A stretch of DNA of 64,000 bases, from the NCBI GenBank assembly GCA_963978895.1, contig OZ022246.1, positions 10,134,294 through 10,198,293 on the forward strand. Reading direction: 5' to 3'. This document shows positions 52,310-64,000 of the stretch, one piece after another; position 1 is the first letter of the stretch, and every line of letters begins with the position of its first letter. The notes beneath the pieces are model-generated. The model did no database searches, was not told where the DNA came from, and was given only the letters and a program-made list of their open reading frames with translations. The stretch is from Erpobdella octoculata (Eukaryota > Annelida > Clitellata > Hirudinida > Erpobdellidae). Both the position numbers and the translations under genes were made by a program.

Positions 52310-52800
52310 TAGCTCACAAATAGAGGGACTCAAAGGGCCACTAAAACATATTGGACAAAACACAATTAAAACGAAGAGAACAAAAATAAATAAACAGTCC
52401 GACAACACAATATAAAAAAACGAGTACTGTAAAGATAACGCAATGATATTTAAATTATATAATATATGGATGAAAATTAGATATTAGACGAAGATATCAT
52501 AGAAGCAGCAATAATTGGTCAATCAGATAACTATTTGTATGCAAGAAAGTTCGACAAGTCAACTCCAGCTACAAAACTCTTAAACCTACTTAAAGTAGTT
52601 GATACGACAATATCGCTAAGCATGTGGTTCCATATATAAACAATACAATTTGTTTAAAAACTACCAATTTGCAAACTGGAATTGTCCCTGCATGTTGCTC
52701 TTTCCCACTGCATTCTCGTAACATTTGCCTTCTTTGGTGGATGTCAGCACTTTAAAATTTAAGTTGTTCAAAAGTACTTGTAAATTAAATTCTCTCCAAG
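52310..52800 (-). mobile_element. Decayed LINE 3'-end fragment
   Basis: On the minus strand, WNHMLSDIVVSTTLSRFKSF then VAGVDLSNFLAYK and a stop match the C-terminal end of the LINE fragment at 30506 (NIWNSLFEEVVS, FSRFKSLIARAD). Frameshifts separate this from the preceding FKQIV-type stretch. About 200 bases of 3' untranslated sequence may follow to 52310. Confidence 0.65.
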
Positions 52801-54184
52801 CTGCTGAATATTTTTTCGGTTTTACTGTTTTGCGAAAATATAATTTCGAGACCTGTCTGTTTTTGAAACAATAAAAATCCGCTTTTCCAGATGGTTTAAT
52901 AAAATGTTTGTTTGGACACGAGGACCAAGTCGATATCGCGCGCTATTTAAAGTGCCTGAAACTGAATGCTGTTCAGTTTCTTCACTAACATTTTAACTGT
53001 TGCAAAGGCTTTGTAGTCGTATTTCCAGTCTCCAGTGTAAAATAAGTTGAATATTTATAGTTGAACAGGAGAGTTATCTTTCTAGATCTCCGTGCTTGAC
53101 CAGATTGCGCTCTCAACGTGATCGTTGATTCGCTTTTTACCAGGTTTACTACCATTTCCCTGTTGGCATTCCAGCGCAGACGTGAACGAATTCAAAAGAA
53201 TTTGATTATAAATAACTGTGTTTTGTATAATATTGGGTAGACTTCAATTTCCACAGCTTATGTTTTTGCACAGCTTATCGTGACAACGATTATGAGGGTA
53301 TTTCCTGCTTCGTGTGGACAGCTTCTTAATTTAATTTGTAAGATAACTTGCATTTGCATAGACATACAGCATAATTTTACTTTTGAAACTTAAGGAATTT
53401 TTGTTTCCAATTAGTATAACATAACAGATCGTGGCAGACATAACGATAATTTAAACAATTAAACATTTTAATATATTCATATATTTATATTTTTTCATTA
53501 TATAGTTTATTATTATTTTTTAAGAACTTAGCATAAAATTAAGTATTTCGTGACTAACAGCCGCTCATGTTAATGATTAGATGTCAACCGATATTGAATA
53601 ACATCAACAAATCACATGAATCTATGCAGTTTTTTGTGAAAAATGTCTACTACTGAGATTTTCGAGGTTGTTGACAAGCTGACTGACATTGTCTTAGAGA
53701 ATCATCGTAAATAAATTAGTTGCACAGTTAATAAGTGTTCTATCTGAATCGTAGAACTATCGGAATAATAGAAAATGTTTTCAAAATCAGAAAATTATGA
53801 TATTTTTGTATGACATACCGTTTTAATAAATAAAACAGTCATGTTTTTTTATCTGCTCATCAATGCTCTGTGTCATATACCCTGCTAGTTAACTAGTCAC
53901 TACTCCAACATGAATTCAGTACAACGTTAAAAATAAACAATATGGCTACATAATAACTAAATAAACAGCAAAAATATTACACACCATGTACGTTTTGTTG
54001 TCACCCATCCCAAGATTCAAATTTTTAAAAATAACCTTGGGCTCCATTGGACCAGTGACCCGGAAGAGACACATAACTGTGGCAACTTTAAAGTCCGTTA
54101 AAATAGTTGTTTTCATTCATACTTATTGCGATACCTCTCGTCTGGTATGGTAGTGTCAAAGGTCATTATCATTATTTGCCATTG

Positions 54185-54186
<2 letters not shown>
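52801..54186. other. AT-rich stretch, no gene recognised
   Basis: Includes the presumed 3' flank of the ABCG gene. No structure was recognised. Confidence 0.45.

Positions 54187-54278
<92 letters not shown>
54187..54278. repeat. (TA)n array downstream of the ABCG gene
   Basis: A pure run of about 92 bases, 160 bases after the stop codon. Confidence 0.95.
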
Positions 54279-54279
<1 letters not shown>

Positions 54280-54435
54280 CATTTCTGGGTTTTCATAAAT
54301 TTGTTACTTTCGCATCTCAAATATTTTGCTAAGCATAACATTTTTGTTCAAAATAAGATCAACAATCACAGGAAATAATTAAAAATCAATTAAACATAAA
54401 ATTGTAAAAAAATTGTTAATGGCCTATAATCACAA

Positions 54436-57400
54436 TCACTTCTTCCAAACCATAAACCTCAGTCTTATATAACACAATAACGACAACAGAAGAGACCCAA
54501 TAGCCAGAGCCATCATGTTGTACCAGAGGTCCCACGAGGTTTCGTACGCAACATCTTGAACTTTCAAGTAAGCATTCCCTTTGATTGTGTTGCTGGAAAT
54601 AAAAAATAATAATATTAATTATTAAACAAATAAATTCAAATAAAATTAATTTGCAGCTTATCAAGTTTATTTTGTTAACATGAAAGGCTGTTAGTCACAA
54701 AAAAAGTTTTGCAAATCATTAACTTGTTTATAATAAAAAATTGTATTAAAGCATTTATTAAACGTTTAAACTTATTTTTAGAAACTTTATATGTTTTTGA
54801 ATATTTTTTCTCTTATCTTTTTTTCTCTTATTTTTCATCGTTTTCAGTTTTCTTCATCCCCCGTCTTCCTTCTTTATTTGTTTATACGTTTTTTTATTTT
54901 TTCCTTAATTTTATTACCTTATTCTTTCAAAAGACCAAATTTTTTCATCATTTTTTCTTTTATAATAAATTTCTTTTATTTAACTTTTTTAACATGTTTT
55001 TCTTTTCTCTATACTTTTTTTTCTATTTTTTAAATCTATTTTTTCCATTTTCTTATTGCCTCCAATTTTTTTACTTTCGTCCATTCTTCTCTGCATCTTA
55101 TTTTTTCATGTTTTCAATTTTCATTAATTCCTCTTATTTTTGTTGTTGTTTTTTATTCCTACTCTTATTCCTTCTTTGTTTTTGTAAATTCTATCTATTT
55201 TATATTCGTTCTATCTTTTTTTCTACTCTTTTCTACATCCTTACCTCTTCTCTTTCTCTTTTATACTTCTCATCCTCTCATTTTCATCTTTTTTCCACCC
55301 ACCTGTTTATATTTCAAGTTTTTCTTTTATCTTTATTTTTTTCTATCTGTATTTTTCTTTCCTATTTATTTTGTTCATTATTTTATTTTCTTTATTCATA
55401 GGTTTTTTATCCATATTTTTTTCTATTCATATTTTTTTATCCATATTTTTTCGTATCCATATTCTTTTTTATTTATATTTCCTCCTATCCACCTTTTTCT
55501 GTTAAAACATTTTCACTACAATTTTTAAATTCTGTGAAAGCATATGACAAAAATAAAAGATTTTATAGCCCGACAAGTTTTATAATATTTTGCCCACTTT
55601 AGCATGAGCGGATCGTTTGTTTTAAACTCAGCATCTTTTAGTTCGTTGATGAGAAAAGTCTGAAAAGAACAATTATATTTAATATTAAGAATAATAAATT
55701 TCAAATATAATTCAAAATATTTTTTAATTAAAAAATGTACAATCCGGTCATTTTTATTTAAAAATCCAAATTACTTATTAGCTAGATGCAATTTAATTTG
55801 AAAAAATATTTTTTTTTGTAAACCTTTAGACCATATCGAACAATGCTCAGGTATTCCAGCCACCGAAGCCATGCGGGTATAGATGTGACGTTTATTAAAA
55901 AACCACCAAACACCTTCAATAATAAATAATATAGTTAAAATATTGGTTGATATTAGAGTTTGTTTCCATGCAAAAAACGAACCATCATTATCATGATAAT
56001 TAAACCAAGCAAGATGTTTGCCAAGGCCAGAAATCCTATGCATGAGCTGAGTGTAAATGTCAAAATTGCCGATGAAAGTGTAACGAGAAACAAATTCAAG
56101 AGATATATAAAAAAGTTCTCCGCACTTCTGCGCAAACCTTAATAATTAAAAATAATTATTATTTAGTCAATCTATAAATGTGATTATTTAAAGACATAAT
56201 AAATCCAAAAAATTACAATTTTCAATATCAACTGTAAAACATTTTGGACTGTTTCAGTTACCATCATATTATTTTAGATTTATTACTAATTATAACTTTA
56301 GTGTTTAAAAAACCTCAATTTTAATGTATTTTGATCGTGAAAAAACTGACCCAGCATGAAATATGTGATGAGAGAGAAAAAAATAAGTGGAATTATTCGG
56401 AGAGGCATTAAATCACAGAAAATTTTTGATAGAAAATACGCTGATACTCTGTAGAAACCACTTCTGCTTTCGTGCCTGGATAATAAAATTAATATGATAA
56501 TAATAATTATTTTTATTTTATAATAATAAAATAATTTTAACTAAAAATATTAGTATGGCAGCAATTTTCGCTTATGATGTGGCGCAGAACAAACGATTTA
56601 CATTACGAATGCCATCCAAGAGCGGTTTAGGTTCATTCTACGAGGAAATGCTACTTTGTTAACCTATCGTTGTGCAGCAATCTCAGTAAACGAATGGAAA
56701 CTTTATTTTATGCAAAAAACATTTTTAAAATTGTTATGCTTCATCATTTTTTAACCAAATTTAGTGGGTGAATATGGAGAATATTTTCTTGAATGTAAGC
56801 CAGCAGTATATTATAGTGCTGGTAACTTTTGTTTTTTGGTCAACCAAAGACTTTCAGTTATAAATTTGAATAAAAACCTATGAGAAGGTAATAAAATGAC
56901 TTACAAAAATAGACATCTTTCTTTTATAAATAATTCAACGGCGGATAAATTTCCAAACATTTGAATGAGAATCATTAAAAAAAATGCTCCCGCTCTAAAA
57001 AAATAAAAAATAAAATTAGTTATATAAAAAAATATATATTATTTGTATAAAAACGTAATTATTTAGATGCCTGTCTTGTATGGCCCTCGAATCTTCGTTT
57101 GTGAGATTGAAGAACAAAACACCAGTGACCAGAGCACAAGTGACCATCATTGCCACCTGATATATATTAAATTTATTTATATTATATATGTATATATTAA
57201 ATTTATTTATATTATATAAATATATATTAAATTTATTTATATTATATATATATATTAAATTTATTTATATTGTATATGTATTAAATTTATTTATATTCTA
57301 TATATATTAAATTTATTTATATTGTATATATATTAAGTTTTATTACATTTTTAGTACTTCAATTTTTTGAAATTAGCAGCATTTATTTCTTTTTAAAATT

Positions 57401-59216
57401 TTTTATCAGAGTTTAAAAAAATTAATTATTTATTAATAAACTAGATATAATTCAGATTTGCAAACTAATTAATTATATTTTAATATTTCGAATAAATGTA
57501 TGACTAGTAAGCAAGAAGGCATTAAAAAACAATTCTGACTTGTGCTATTAAGGCGAGAGGGTTGCGTAAAGCATTCCATATTGTTCGTTTAGACAAATAG
57601 AACAACTGTAAATTTAGAAACTGAAGTTTATAAAAGAAATGTTTTGATATTTAAATGAATTAATTAAATTCCTAAAATAAAAAATAAAATATAGACTCAA
57701 AGGAAATGTGAAAAATTGAATTGGAATGATTGGAGGAATTGTTGCATAATCAGTTCAAATAACTACTATGAAAAAACCCAAACTAGAGTGCTTTATTAAA
57801 ACAAGTCAAGACCTTAAAAATGCTAAAAACATTGCTTTTCAGAATTTTCAGCCTACACTTCCCAAAATTGAGCCGAGCCCTTTTAATTATGAGGCTACTT
57901 CTGAAGCTTCGTAGCTTTAACTGCTCTTAAAGTCGTATCAAACAAATAGCATTTGCGTCTCAGAGCTATTTGGCAGACAAACGTCGTTATTGCTCATTCT
58001 TACTCGCAAGTGCTCATGTACTCGACTGCCAGTGCATTTGCACTATGAGTCGCAGTGCTCTTGCACTAAACTGCCAGTTCATCTGCACTTTCACTGTTCA
58101 CTATATTACGTAATCTTATTACTGTTGGGTTCTACTGACAGATCTGAGACAGGATAAGCTGGCTTATTGTCTAAATTGTATGCCGCCATCAAAACTTACA
58201 TCAAACATTTCTCAAAACACGACTAGCAACACGAACAACAAACTCATTAAAACATTAAAAAATAAAAACTTTTTATAAATAGTTTCAAACACAACAAACC
58301 TGCGTGAAAAAAGAAGTTGAATAGGCAGTCATGTGACTTTTAGAATTTAGCTTTTTAAATTCATTCAAAGTTTCCTCCATTTTCAAATTTAAGCTTTAAA
58401 ACAATACAAATATAAAATTAACCAAATATATATTTGTTATAAAATGTTTTTTTTAATTACGCATTCGTTTCACCTCGTCGAGTAGCTTGATTTTTTAAAA
58501 GCATCAGCGAGAGCTTCAACAACGACACCTTTCTTAATATCATCTAGTGAATACCCTAAAGTTTTCGGAGGCGGGGAAACAGATTTTCCTAAAACAGTTT
58601 GAAGTTTAATTTTTATTGAAATAATAACAGCGAGAACGATAATGATAATACTAATACTACTAATGATGATGATTTTCATCACCCCAGCTGTTTTTCAGAT
58701 ATTAGTCACCTTTATCGAGAGAGCCATGGCAACAGGCATCCCATCCCACGCAACCAGAATCCACTGAAACATGAAATAGCAGACTGTAGAAAATAAATCT
58801 TTAAAATGCCTCAGCAAATATTTCATAAAATAATTTCTCACAGCTGGTACTGCTTGACGCAAGACATGAAACGTCTCCGTTGATGATGTCGAGGAAAAAA
58901 TCTGGAGGGTTGTTGTGCTCCTCGCAATTGAAATCTGATTTAGAAACAAAACACGTTTTTTAATTCAATAAACTTCTTGAAACCATTTTTTTTGTAAATT
59001 TTAAGCCGAATAACTATTTAGTCAATTAGAATAAAAATAGTTGTAAAATTGTTTAAAAAATTACTTTGTTTTTGGAAAAAATCCAAGGCGCGAGAAGCTT
59101 TCCCGTGGAAAATTACTCGACCCGTTGCAAGGAGCATGAGTGTGTCGAAGAGTTTGTAAATGTTGTACCTCGGTTGGTGAATTGAAAATACTACTGTCAA
59201 TCCATCTTTTGATAAT
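54436..59216 (-). CDS. ABCG2-like half transporter, C-terminal 12 exons (partial)
   Basis: Minus-strand exons: 59065-59216, 58842-58934, 58710-58763, 58474-58588, 58300-58393, 57071-57156, 56905-56994, 56351-56475, 55983-56137, 55824-55913, 55598-55659 and 54436-54592. They are in phase throughout and give about 423 residues and a TGA. The first exon holds the H-loop region (VVFSIHQPRYNIYKLFDTLM) and the second NNPPDFFLDIINGD, both typical of ABCG proteins. Six membrane segments follow, with FYRVSAYFLSKIFCDLMPLR before the third and NVTSIPAWLRWLEYLSIVRY after the fifth. ABCG half transporters dimerise and export lipophilic compounds or sterols. The extracellular loop lacks the three Cys of ABCG2 but has an NNT glycosylation site. 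Exon 6 uses a GC donor. The Walker A, signature and Walker B exons are not in the visible sequence to 64000. The third exon (58710-58763) is inferred mainly from phase. Confidence 0.9.
54770..55500. repeat. Strand-biased pyrimidine-rich tract in the last ABCG intron
   Basis: About 730 bases of the plus strand are almost only T and C, with imperfect TTTTTCTATCCATATTTTT units towards the right. The 230-codon frame (Phe, Leu, Ser) is a result of composition. In the gene's RNA it is a purine-rich intron segment. Confidence 0.85.
57165..57340. repeat. AT-rich minisatellite, six copies, in the ABCG intron
   Basis: Units of about 28-35 bases share ATTAAATTTATTTATATT followed by short variable TA runs. 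Confidence 0.9.
57341..58299. other. ABCG intron 5, nothing further recognised
   Basis: A GC-richer part at 57840-58140 contains repeated AGTGC-type words (CTCATGTACT, GCCAGTGCATTTGCACT, GCCAGTTCATCTGCACT) but no exon. Confidence 0.4.
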
Positions 59217-59271
59217 CTGTAAATATTGAAACTATTTAAAATTGGCATTCGTATTACAGCTTAATTGTGCT

Positions 59272-59536
59272 CAATGTATGTGTGTATGTATGTATGTATG
59301 TATGTATGTATGTATGTATGTATGTATGTATGTATGTATGTATGTACGTATGTACGTATGTACGTATGTACGTATGTACGTATTTATGTATTTATGTATT
59401 TATGTATTTATGTACGTATGTACGTATGTACGTATGTATGTATGTATGTATGTATGTATGTATGTATGTATGTATGTATGTATGTATGTATGTATGTATG
59501 TATGTATGTATGTATGTATGTATGTATGTATGTGTG
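59272..59536. repeat. (TATG)n array with TACG and TATT variant blocks
   Basis: Tetranucleotide array of about 265 bases in the ABCG intron just upstream of exon 59065-59216. Variant units are grouped at 59345-59430, as expected from slippage after point changes. Confidence 0.97.
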
Positions 59537-59544
59537 TAGAATCG

Positions 59545-59688
59545 GATCTAGGTGGGGAACTGAGAGCGAAAAAATGAGCGGGAAAACGACAGGGAGCGGG
59601 AGCGCAAGCGGGAAGGAAACAGGAGCGAAAAAGAAACGCATTAGGTAAACCTCTAAAAACCCCGGGCAACGCCGGGTGCTCCCGCTAG
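59545..59688 (+). mobile_element. Helitron-like 3' end
   Basis: A purine-rich array (GAGCGGGAAAACGACAGGGA and similar) leads to CCCCGGGCAACGCCGGGTGC and CTAG (59685-59688) followed by T. The hairpin CCCGG/CCGGG is intact, so this copy is better kept than that at 8215. Confidence 0.75.
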
Positions 59689-61326
59689 TATTGTATAATT
59701 AAAACAGATTTATATTATACCTATTATATAACTTATTTTGAGTTTTTAACTTTTTCTACCACCCCTACCTTACAAAGGGTTGAAAACTTTTGACTCGATC
59801 TGATCTAACTCACCCGAATTGCTGACAACTCTAAGATACATTAACTTGTGACTATGAGTGTCTACAAAAATATTTCAAGTTGAAGTTGTTCATGTAGGTA
59901 TATGAGTTGCGTAAACATGCTGCGTTCTTTGGGCGAGAAAACGATTCTATAATACCGAAGGCGGTAAAACCGAGGTAGCGGGAATTTTTAAAAAGATTTA
60001 TTGCGGTAAAGTTAATTCAGTAGCGGAAATTTGGCGGTTATAAATGAAGTTCTTTGCGATGATACTGCGGTAGGTAACAGTTAATTAAAAGTCAAGCCCA
60101 ATATTTTGTGTCGTATGAGTTTTAAAAATGTTAATTAGGTTTTTTTTTATATTTTGTGTCTTCTTTGATTCCGTTCTAGCGATCTCTTTTCGCAAACAAA
60201 CTTTTCTACATCATGATTTTTTCTTTCTTTTTTTATTAATTATTATAAATAATAAGGTAAATAAAACTTATAAAAACAATTTTTTATTCAAATGAAAACG
60301 TTCGGCGTTCAATTTATATTACCTCTTTCAGTTATGAAGACATAAAATTTGCGCCCCAGCGCTTTTATTAGAATAAAAAAATGTTTTTAAAAATCTTTCT
60401 TATTCTATTGTTTTTACACACTTTTACTTAACTGGACTTCTTTGTCTGTCTATCCATCTGTCTATCTGTCTGTCGTCAAATTTTGCAATCGATTTTAAAC
60501 TAACTTCTCGATGAGCTAGAGACTTCACAATTTAAACATACCTCCGAACTGATTAACAATGCATTGAATCAAATTTTTGGATCGATTAGACAAAATTTAA
60601 TGAAATAATGTTTTGTGATATTTTCGTCGAACTATTTATTGTCTATGCTATGCTCGTTATTAATGTAACAGAATGTGGCCTACACAATCGATTATATAAA
60701 AGTGTGTGTTTAAAAAACTTTGTTTTTTGATTCACTTGTTTTAATATATAAAATATCAAAACATTATTATGATTTTTTTTAATGCACGTCGTGGTCGCAT
60801 AGCAATAAAAAATTTTGAGTGATTTTAAGTAATAATTTTAATAGAGGATGATGAATTTGAGTGTTTTGTCATCAAAGAATCATTACGCATGCAAAACTTC
60901 AACTCAATCTCACAAATGAAAGTAAGTTAAAAATTGAATAAAAAGCTTAAATTTTTCAGACTTACATACCAATAAAATATAGCAAAATAATTGAAAAACT
61001 AACTAAACTTTTTTGACTTAACCGGCAGTTAAAACAACGAGGTTAAAGGTCGACTAAGAAGTTTCGTTTCGTACAAAAGTTCTTTCGAAGTGAGGTCAAG
61101 TTTTCAAAAGTTTTAAGCAATTGGCAACTACGTTTAATTGCAACGATGTGAAACATGGGTGAAGTGGAAATTTTTAATAGCCCTACTGGCTAGACAGCTA
61201 AAAATAAATTTTGCAAAAAAGTAGATTTTAGAAACTACCATAAAATAACTTGTTTGTTTTAATTCTTATGTTTTTTCTTAATAAAGTTTATTATTTTTAA
61301 CGTAAGCTTCCTTAATGCATGGTCGA
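59689..61326. other. ABCG upstream intron or flank: repeat family A copy, no exon
   Basis: 60411-60550 is a family A copy (ACACACTTTTACTTAACTGG, TCTGTCTATCTGTCTGTCGT). I searched for the missing ABC signature and Walker motifs by eye and saw none. Confidence 0.45.
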
Positions 61327-61495
61327 ACTCAGCCTTGCTTTTGCAAGCCAGTCCCAAGCCGGGAAAAATGATGATGGAAAAGTTAAAAGGATCAAATTAT
61401 GATCCACAACAGGAAGTACTTAGGTGCTTCCAACATACAGTCATTTCAGTCTTAAAACACCTGGTGTAAAGGACTATAAACTAATATAAAAAAAA
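61327..61495 (+). mobile_element. SINE-like poly(A) retroposon, best copy
   Basis: From CTCAGCCTTGCTTTTGCAAG to a terminal run of A after GACTATAAACTAATAT. GGTCGAACTC just before the start resembles a polymerase III B box. Related copies lie at 9768-9944 and, truncated, at 17141-17210. Confidence 0.6.
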
Positions 61496-61554
61496 AATAA
61501 TGCACGTTCAAGCCTGGACTAAATGTAGGTGTACTGGGATGTAGAAGGGATAGA

Positions 61555-61760
61555 CAGGGATGTTGATATGTTAAGGAAAAGTTGAGAAATGTTTAGGAGG
61601 TGTTGAGAAGATGTTCAGAGGATGTTGAATCAATGTTAAGGAAATTTGAGGGTGTGTTGAGAGGATGTTGAGGAAATGTTGAAAGATGTTGAAGAGATGT
61701 AGAGGGTATTTTGAGGAGACGTTGAAAGAATATTGAGGGAATGTTGAGGAATGGGAGAAA
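61555..61760. repeat. Degenerate minisatellite around GATGTTGAGGA
   Basis: Irregular units of 10-20 bases with GATGTTGAG and variants. The minus strand is open across it with Ser/Thr/Pro/His-rich translation, which follows from the repeat. Confidence 0.75.
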
Positions 61761-63777
61761 ATTGAGAAAATGAAAAAAACACGGTGTGTGAATAGAACAG
61801 AAATAACTTGAATATTTGAGTATGGGATGGAGATAGGGACAAAATGCCGTTCCTAAATCATTCCCTAGCTTGAACTCTATTATTGGGAATCGAATTTTAA
61901 AAAATGTAATAATTCTGATCAATGCAAGTTCTGATATAGCATTTATGAACTTTTTCAAACTGACTTTTCTGTCCGACTGAAACTTGAAGGCATTTTTCAT
62001 TTTCTTTTTGGTTTGAGCTTAGATAGCTCTTTGGCTAGCTAGGAAGTCTGCAAATGTTTTTAGAGTAAATGCCGATGCTGAAAAGCAGTGCATCCTGCAA
62101 GCTTTTTCGTTTTGAAACGATTATGTATACATACTTACATAGGCAACGATTTGCTGTTGCCACAACAGTGACTGGCACGTGGCTTAATAAGAAATGCCGT
62201 ATTAACCTTCACTTGAACGGATGCAAACAGTCGACATACTGATTGGATTCCAACTTTTGAATGAATAATTCAAAAAGCAGTTTCAAATATATTTGATAAT
62301 AAAATATATTTTCACGTTTAAAAAATTGGAAAATATTGTATTATTAATTTCCTTCTCTGTTAACTCTTTTTTATGGTTTCTGCAAAACAATTTAACTTTT
62401 GATTATAAATTATTACTTTGACTTCATCGTTACCGCACATCACTTTTCTTATGTCTTCTTCAGCAGGTTTTTTCATTTTTACACACTTTTAGTCAACTTC
62501 TAGACTTTGCTTGTTTGTTTCTCTGTACGCAAATCTTGCAATTAAATTTAACCAGCTTCTTGACTAGCTAGGAAGCTAAAACTTTTAGCGTAGCTTTATA
62601 TTAGATGACAATACATAATTCAATTAAAAAAATTAATGTGAACATCTTTCGTATTTCTAAATTGAATGTATTTGAAATAAAAGTTTGTGTTGAAAAACTC
62701 GTTTTTTCTTGTACTTGTTTTATAACTAACGTTTCAAGAATGAAAGAGCCTAAGATATTAGCCGATTCTCTTTCTCTCTTCTTCAATTATCTATTTTCAT
62801 CAAGAATTTCGTTACACTAGAAATTACTTTGTCAATCGTTGATTCATACGTTCTCTATCTGCTGATTTACGACAAACTCAGACAGACCGGATTCTGGCCG
62901 TTATAGACAATATTCCTTTTCAAAGCATTCATCTATATATTAAACAAATTGTGCTCAAAGGTGGGGGCGAGCTATAAAGACTACAATGGTAGTTACTGTA
63001 TAATGACTCCACAAGCTCACAAGTGAGAAAGCATAAGCTAGAAAGGGAAAAGTTATTTAAAGATTCTCTCTAATAGGAAGATAAAGGGCAGCTATAATTT
63101 CATGTGCAGATATTTAAAAGTTGTTTTCAGTGATAAAGCGTATATCTTTTTCCAGATTGTTCATCTGTAGCCGTTGTTCCATAAATAGTTGCAAATGTCT
63201 AAGCAGATTGGCTTTAACAAGAGTTTCTGCTCTGCCATCATTCGCATTAAGTTTTAAACTTTGCTGGTCTCCATGCTAAAACTGTGCATTTGGATTCTGA
63301 GAATTTGCAGTCCAAAGTAAAATGTAAAACAATGCTGAAGCTTTGTCAACACGCTGTCAGGTAATGGATTTATCAGACTTCCAGAACTTTTTTTGTAGTA
63401 AATTATACTCAAGTCAAGTAGGCATTCAGCCGTACATCATTGTTGTTTATAGACTGACTGCCAGCTATGCAAGGTTTAAAAACTCAGTGCTAGTTTTTCG
63501 ACTTTAGCATAGAATTCTTAAACTTAAAAAACCAGATTTTTAAAAGTTTTGTTTTAATTATCTGATCACTAACTTTTGAAAATTTTACGATTATATAAGG
63601 ACTATACTAAATGTTGTGCTGTTGTTTTTAATCTGAAAAAGCTCCGAAAATGTTTTAACAGTAATTATTTAAAACTAGCAATAACCGTCAGAAATATCGG
63701 ATTTTTTAAATATCAACATAAATAAATATTGTTTGAATACGATTGCAGCGCAATTTAGCAGCGTTACGCTAATTTCT
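61761..63777. other. No gene recognised; further copy of repeat family A
   Basis: 62479-62625 is a family A copy. A minus-strand stretch at 63130-63290 (LNANDGRAETLVKANLLRHL) has gene-like composition but is bounded by a stop and has no splice sites or known family. Confidence 0.4.
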
Positions 63778-63960
63778 AACATACATACATACCTACATAG
63801 ATACATACACACCCATACATACTTTGAATGAGCATTTAGTGCCGAAATATTGTAAAAAAAACACATACATACATACATACATACATACATACATACATAA
63901 ACACACACACAGACACACATACATGCACATACACATATATACATACACACATACATACGC
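63778..63960. repeat. (CATA)n and (CA)n array
   Basis: Interrupted tetranucleotide array near the right edge. Confidence 0.9.
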
Positions 63961-64000
63961 TCATCTTGTGATGGATTTCACAATTTTTTTCTCTATATTT

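Noticed and set aside
54709..55401. 230-codon Phe/Leu/Ser-rich frame resembling a membrane protein
   Set aside because: It lies in a T/C-only tract inside an ABCG intron on the opposite strand; hydrophobicity follows from T-rich codons.
58842..58850. Direct splice from ABCG exon 58842-58934 to 58588
   Set aside because: It creates an immediate TGA; inserting exon 58710-58763 keeps phase 1 on both sides.
63130..63290. Minus-strand stretch with gene-like composition (DGRAETLVKANLLRH)
   Set aside because: A stop upstream, no splice sites and no family resemblance; too weak to call a gene.

Overview
The window is animal nuclear DNA. It is very AT-rich, full of long microsatellites and transposon debris, and carries spliced genes of metazoan families with GT-AG introns. 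Non-LTR retrotransposon 3' ends, hAT elements and Helitron-like termini suggest an invertebrate of moderate to large genome size. I cannot fix the phylum from the sequence.

All recognised genes lie on the minus strand. From left to right they are: (1) an exon of an UNC93-like membrane protein running off the left edge (1-354); (2) an intronless POU class III-type homeobox gene (14283-15263) with a TATA-like promoter and AATAAA signals; (3) an eight-exon CIR1-like (CBF1-interacting corepressor) gene (20694-23484) that includes an 8-nt microexon; (4) a complete twelve-exon Na+/Ca2+ exchanger gene of the SLC8/NCX family (33793-46701, 838 residues); (5) a small two-exon gene for a putative secreted 122-residue protein of unknown family (50694-51148) with a TATA box; (6) the 3' twelve exons of an ABCG2-like half transporter (54436-59216), whose nucleotide-binding part must lie beyond the right edge or in exons I could not find. 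Exon models were built by hand from splice sites, reading phase and family resemblance. The NCX, CIR1, ABCG and small-gene models stay in phase across every junction.

The rest is mobile and repetitive DNA. Two hAT elements have exact 8-bp target duplications (17486-19182 and 27505-28882). A Helitron-like family ends in a CCCGG/CCGGG hairpin and CTAG, preceded by a GC-rich tandem array. Five 5'-truncated LINE 3' ends, a poly(A) SINE-like family, a pogo-like MITE, a fold-back element and an element built around GGGGTAATATGGGG make up most of what remains, together with many (TA)n, (GT)n, (CACT)n, (CT)n and trinucleotide arrays.

The most striking structure is a nearly perfect 3.03-kb tandem duplication (22791-25836 and 25835-28868). 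It copies the first exon and part of the second exon of the CIR1-like gene together with a Helitron and its nested hAT element, and leaves a chimeric CIR1/hAT reading frame at the junction.

The genes do not form a pathway: two are membrane transporters, two are transcriptional regulators, one is an UNC93-like membrane protein and one is an unknown secreted candidate.
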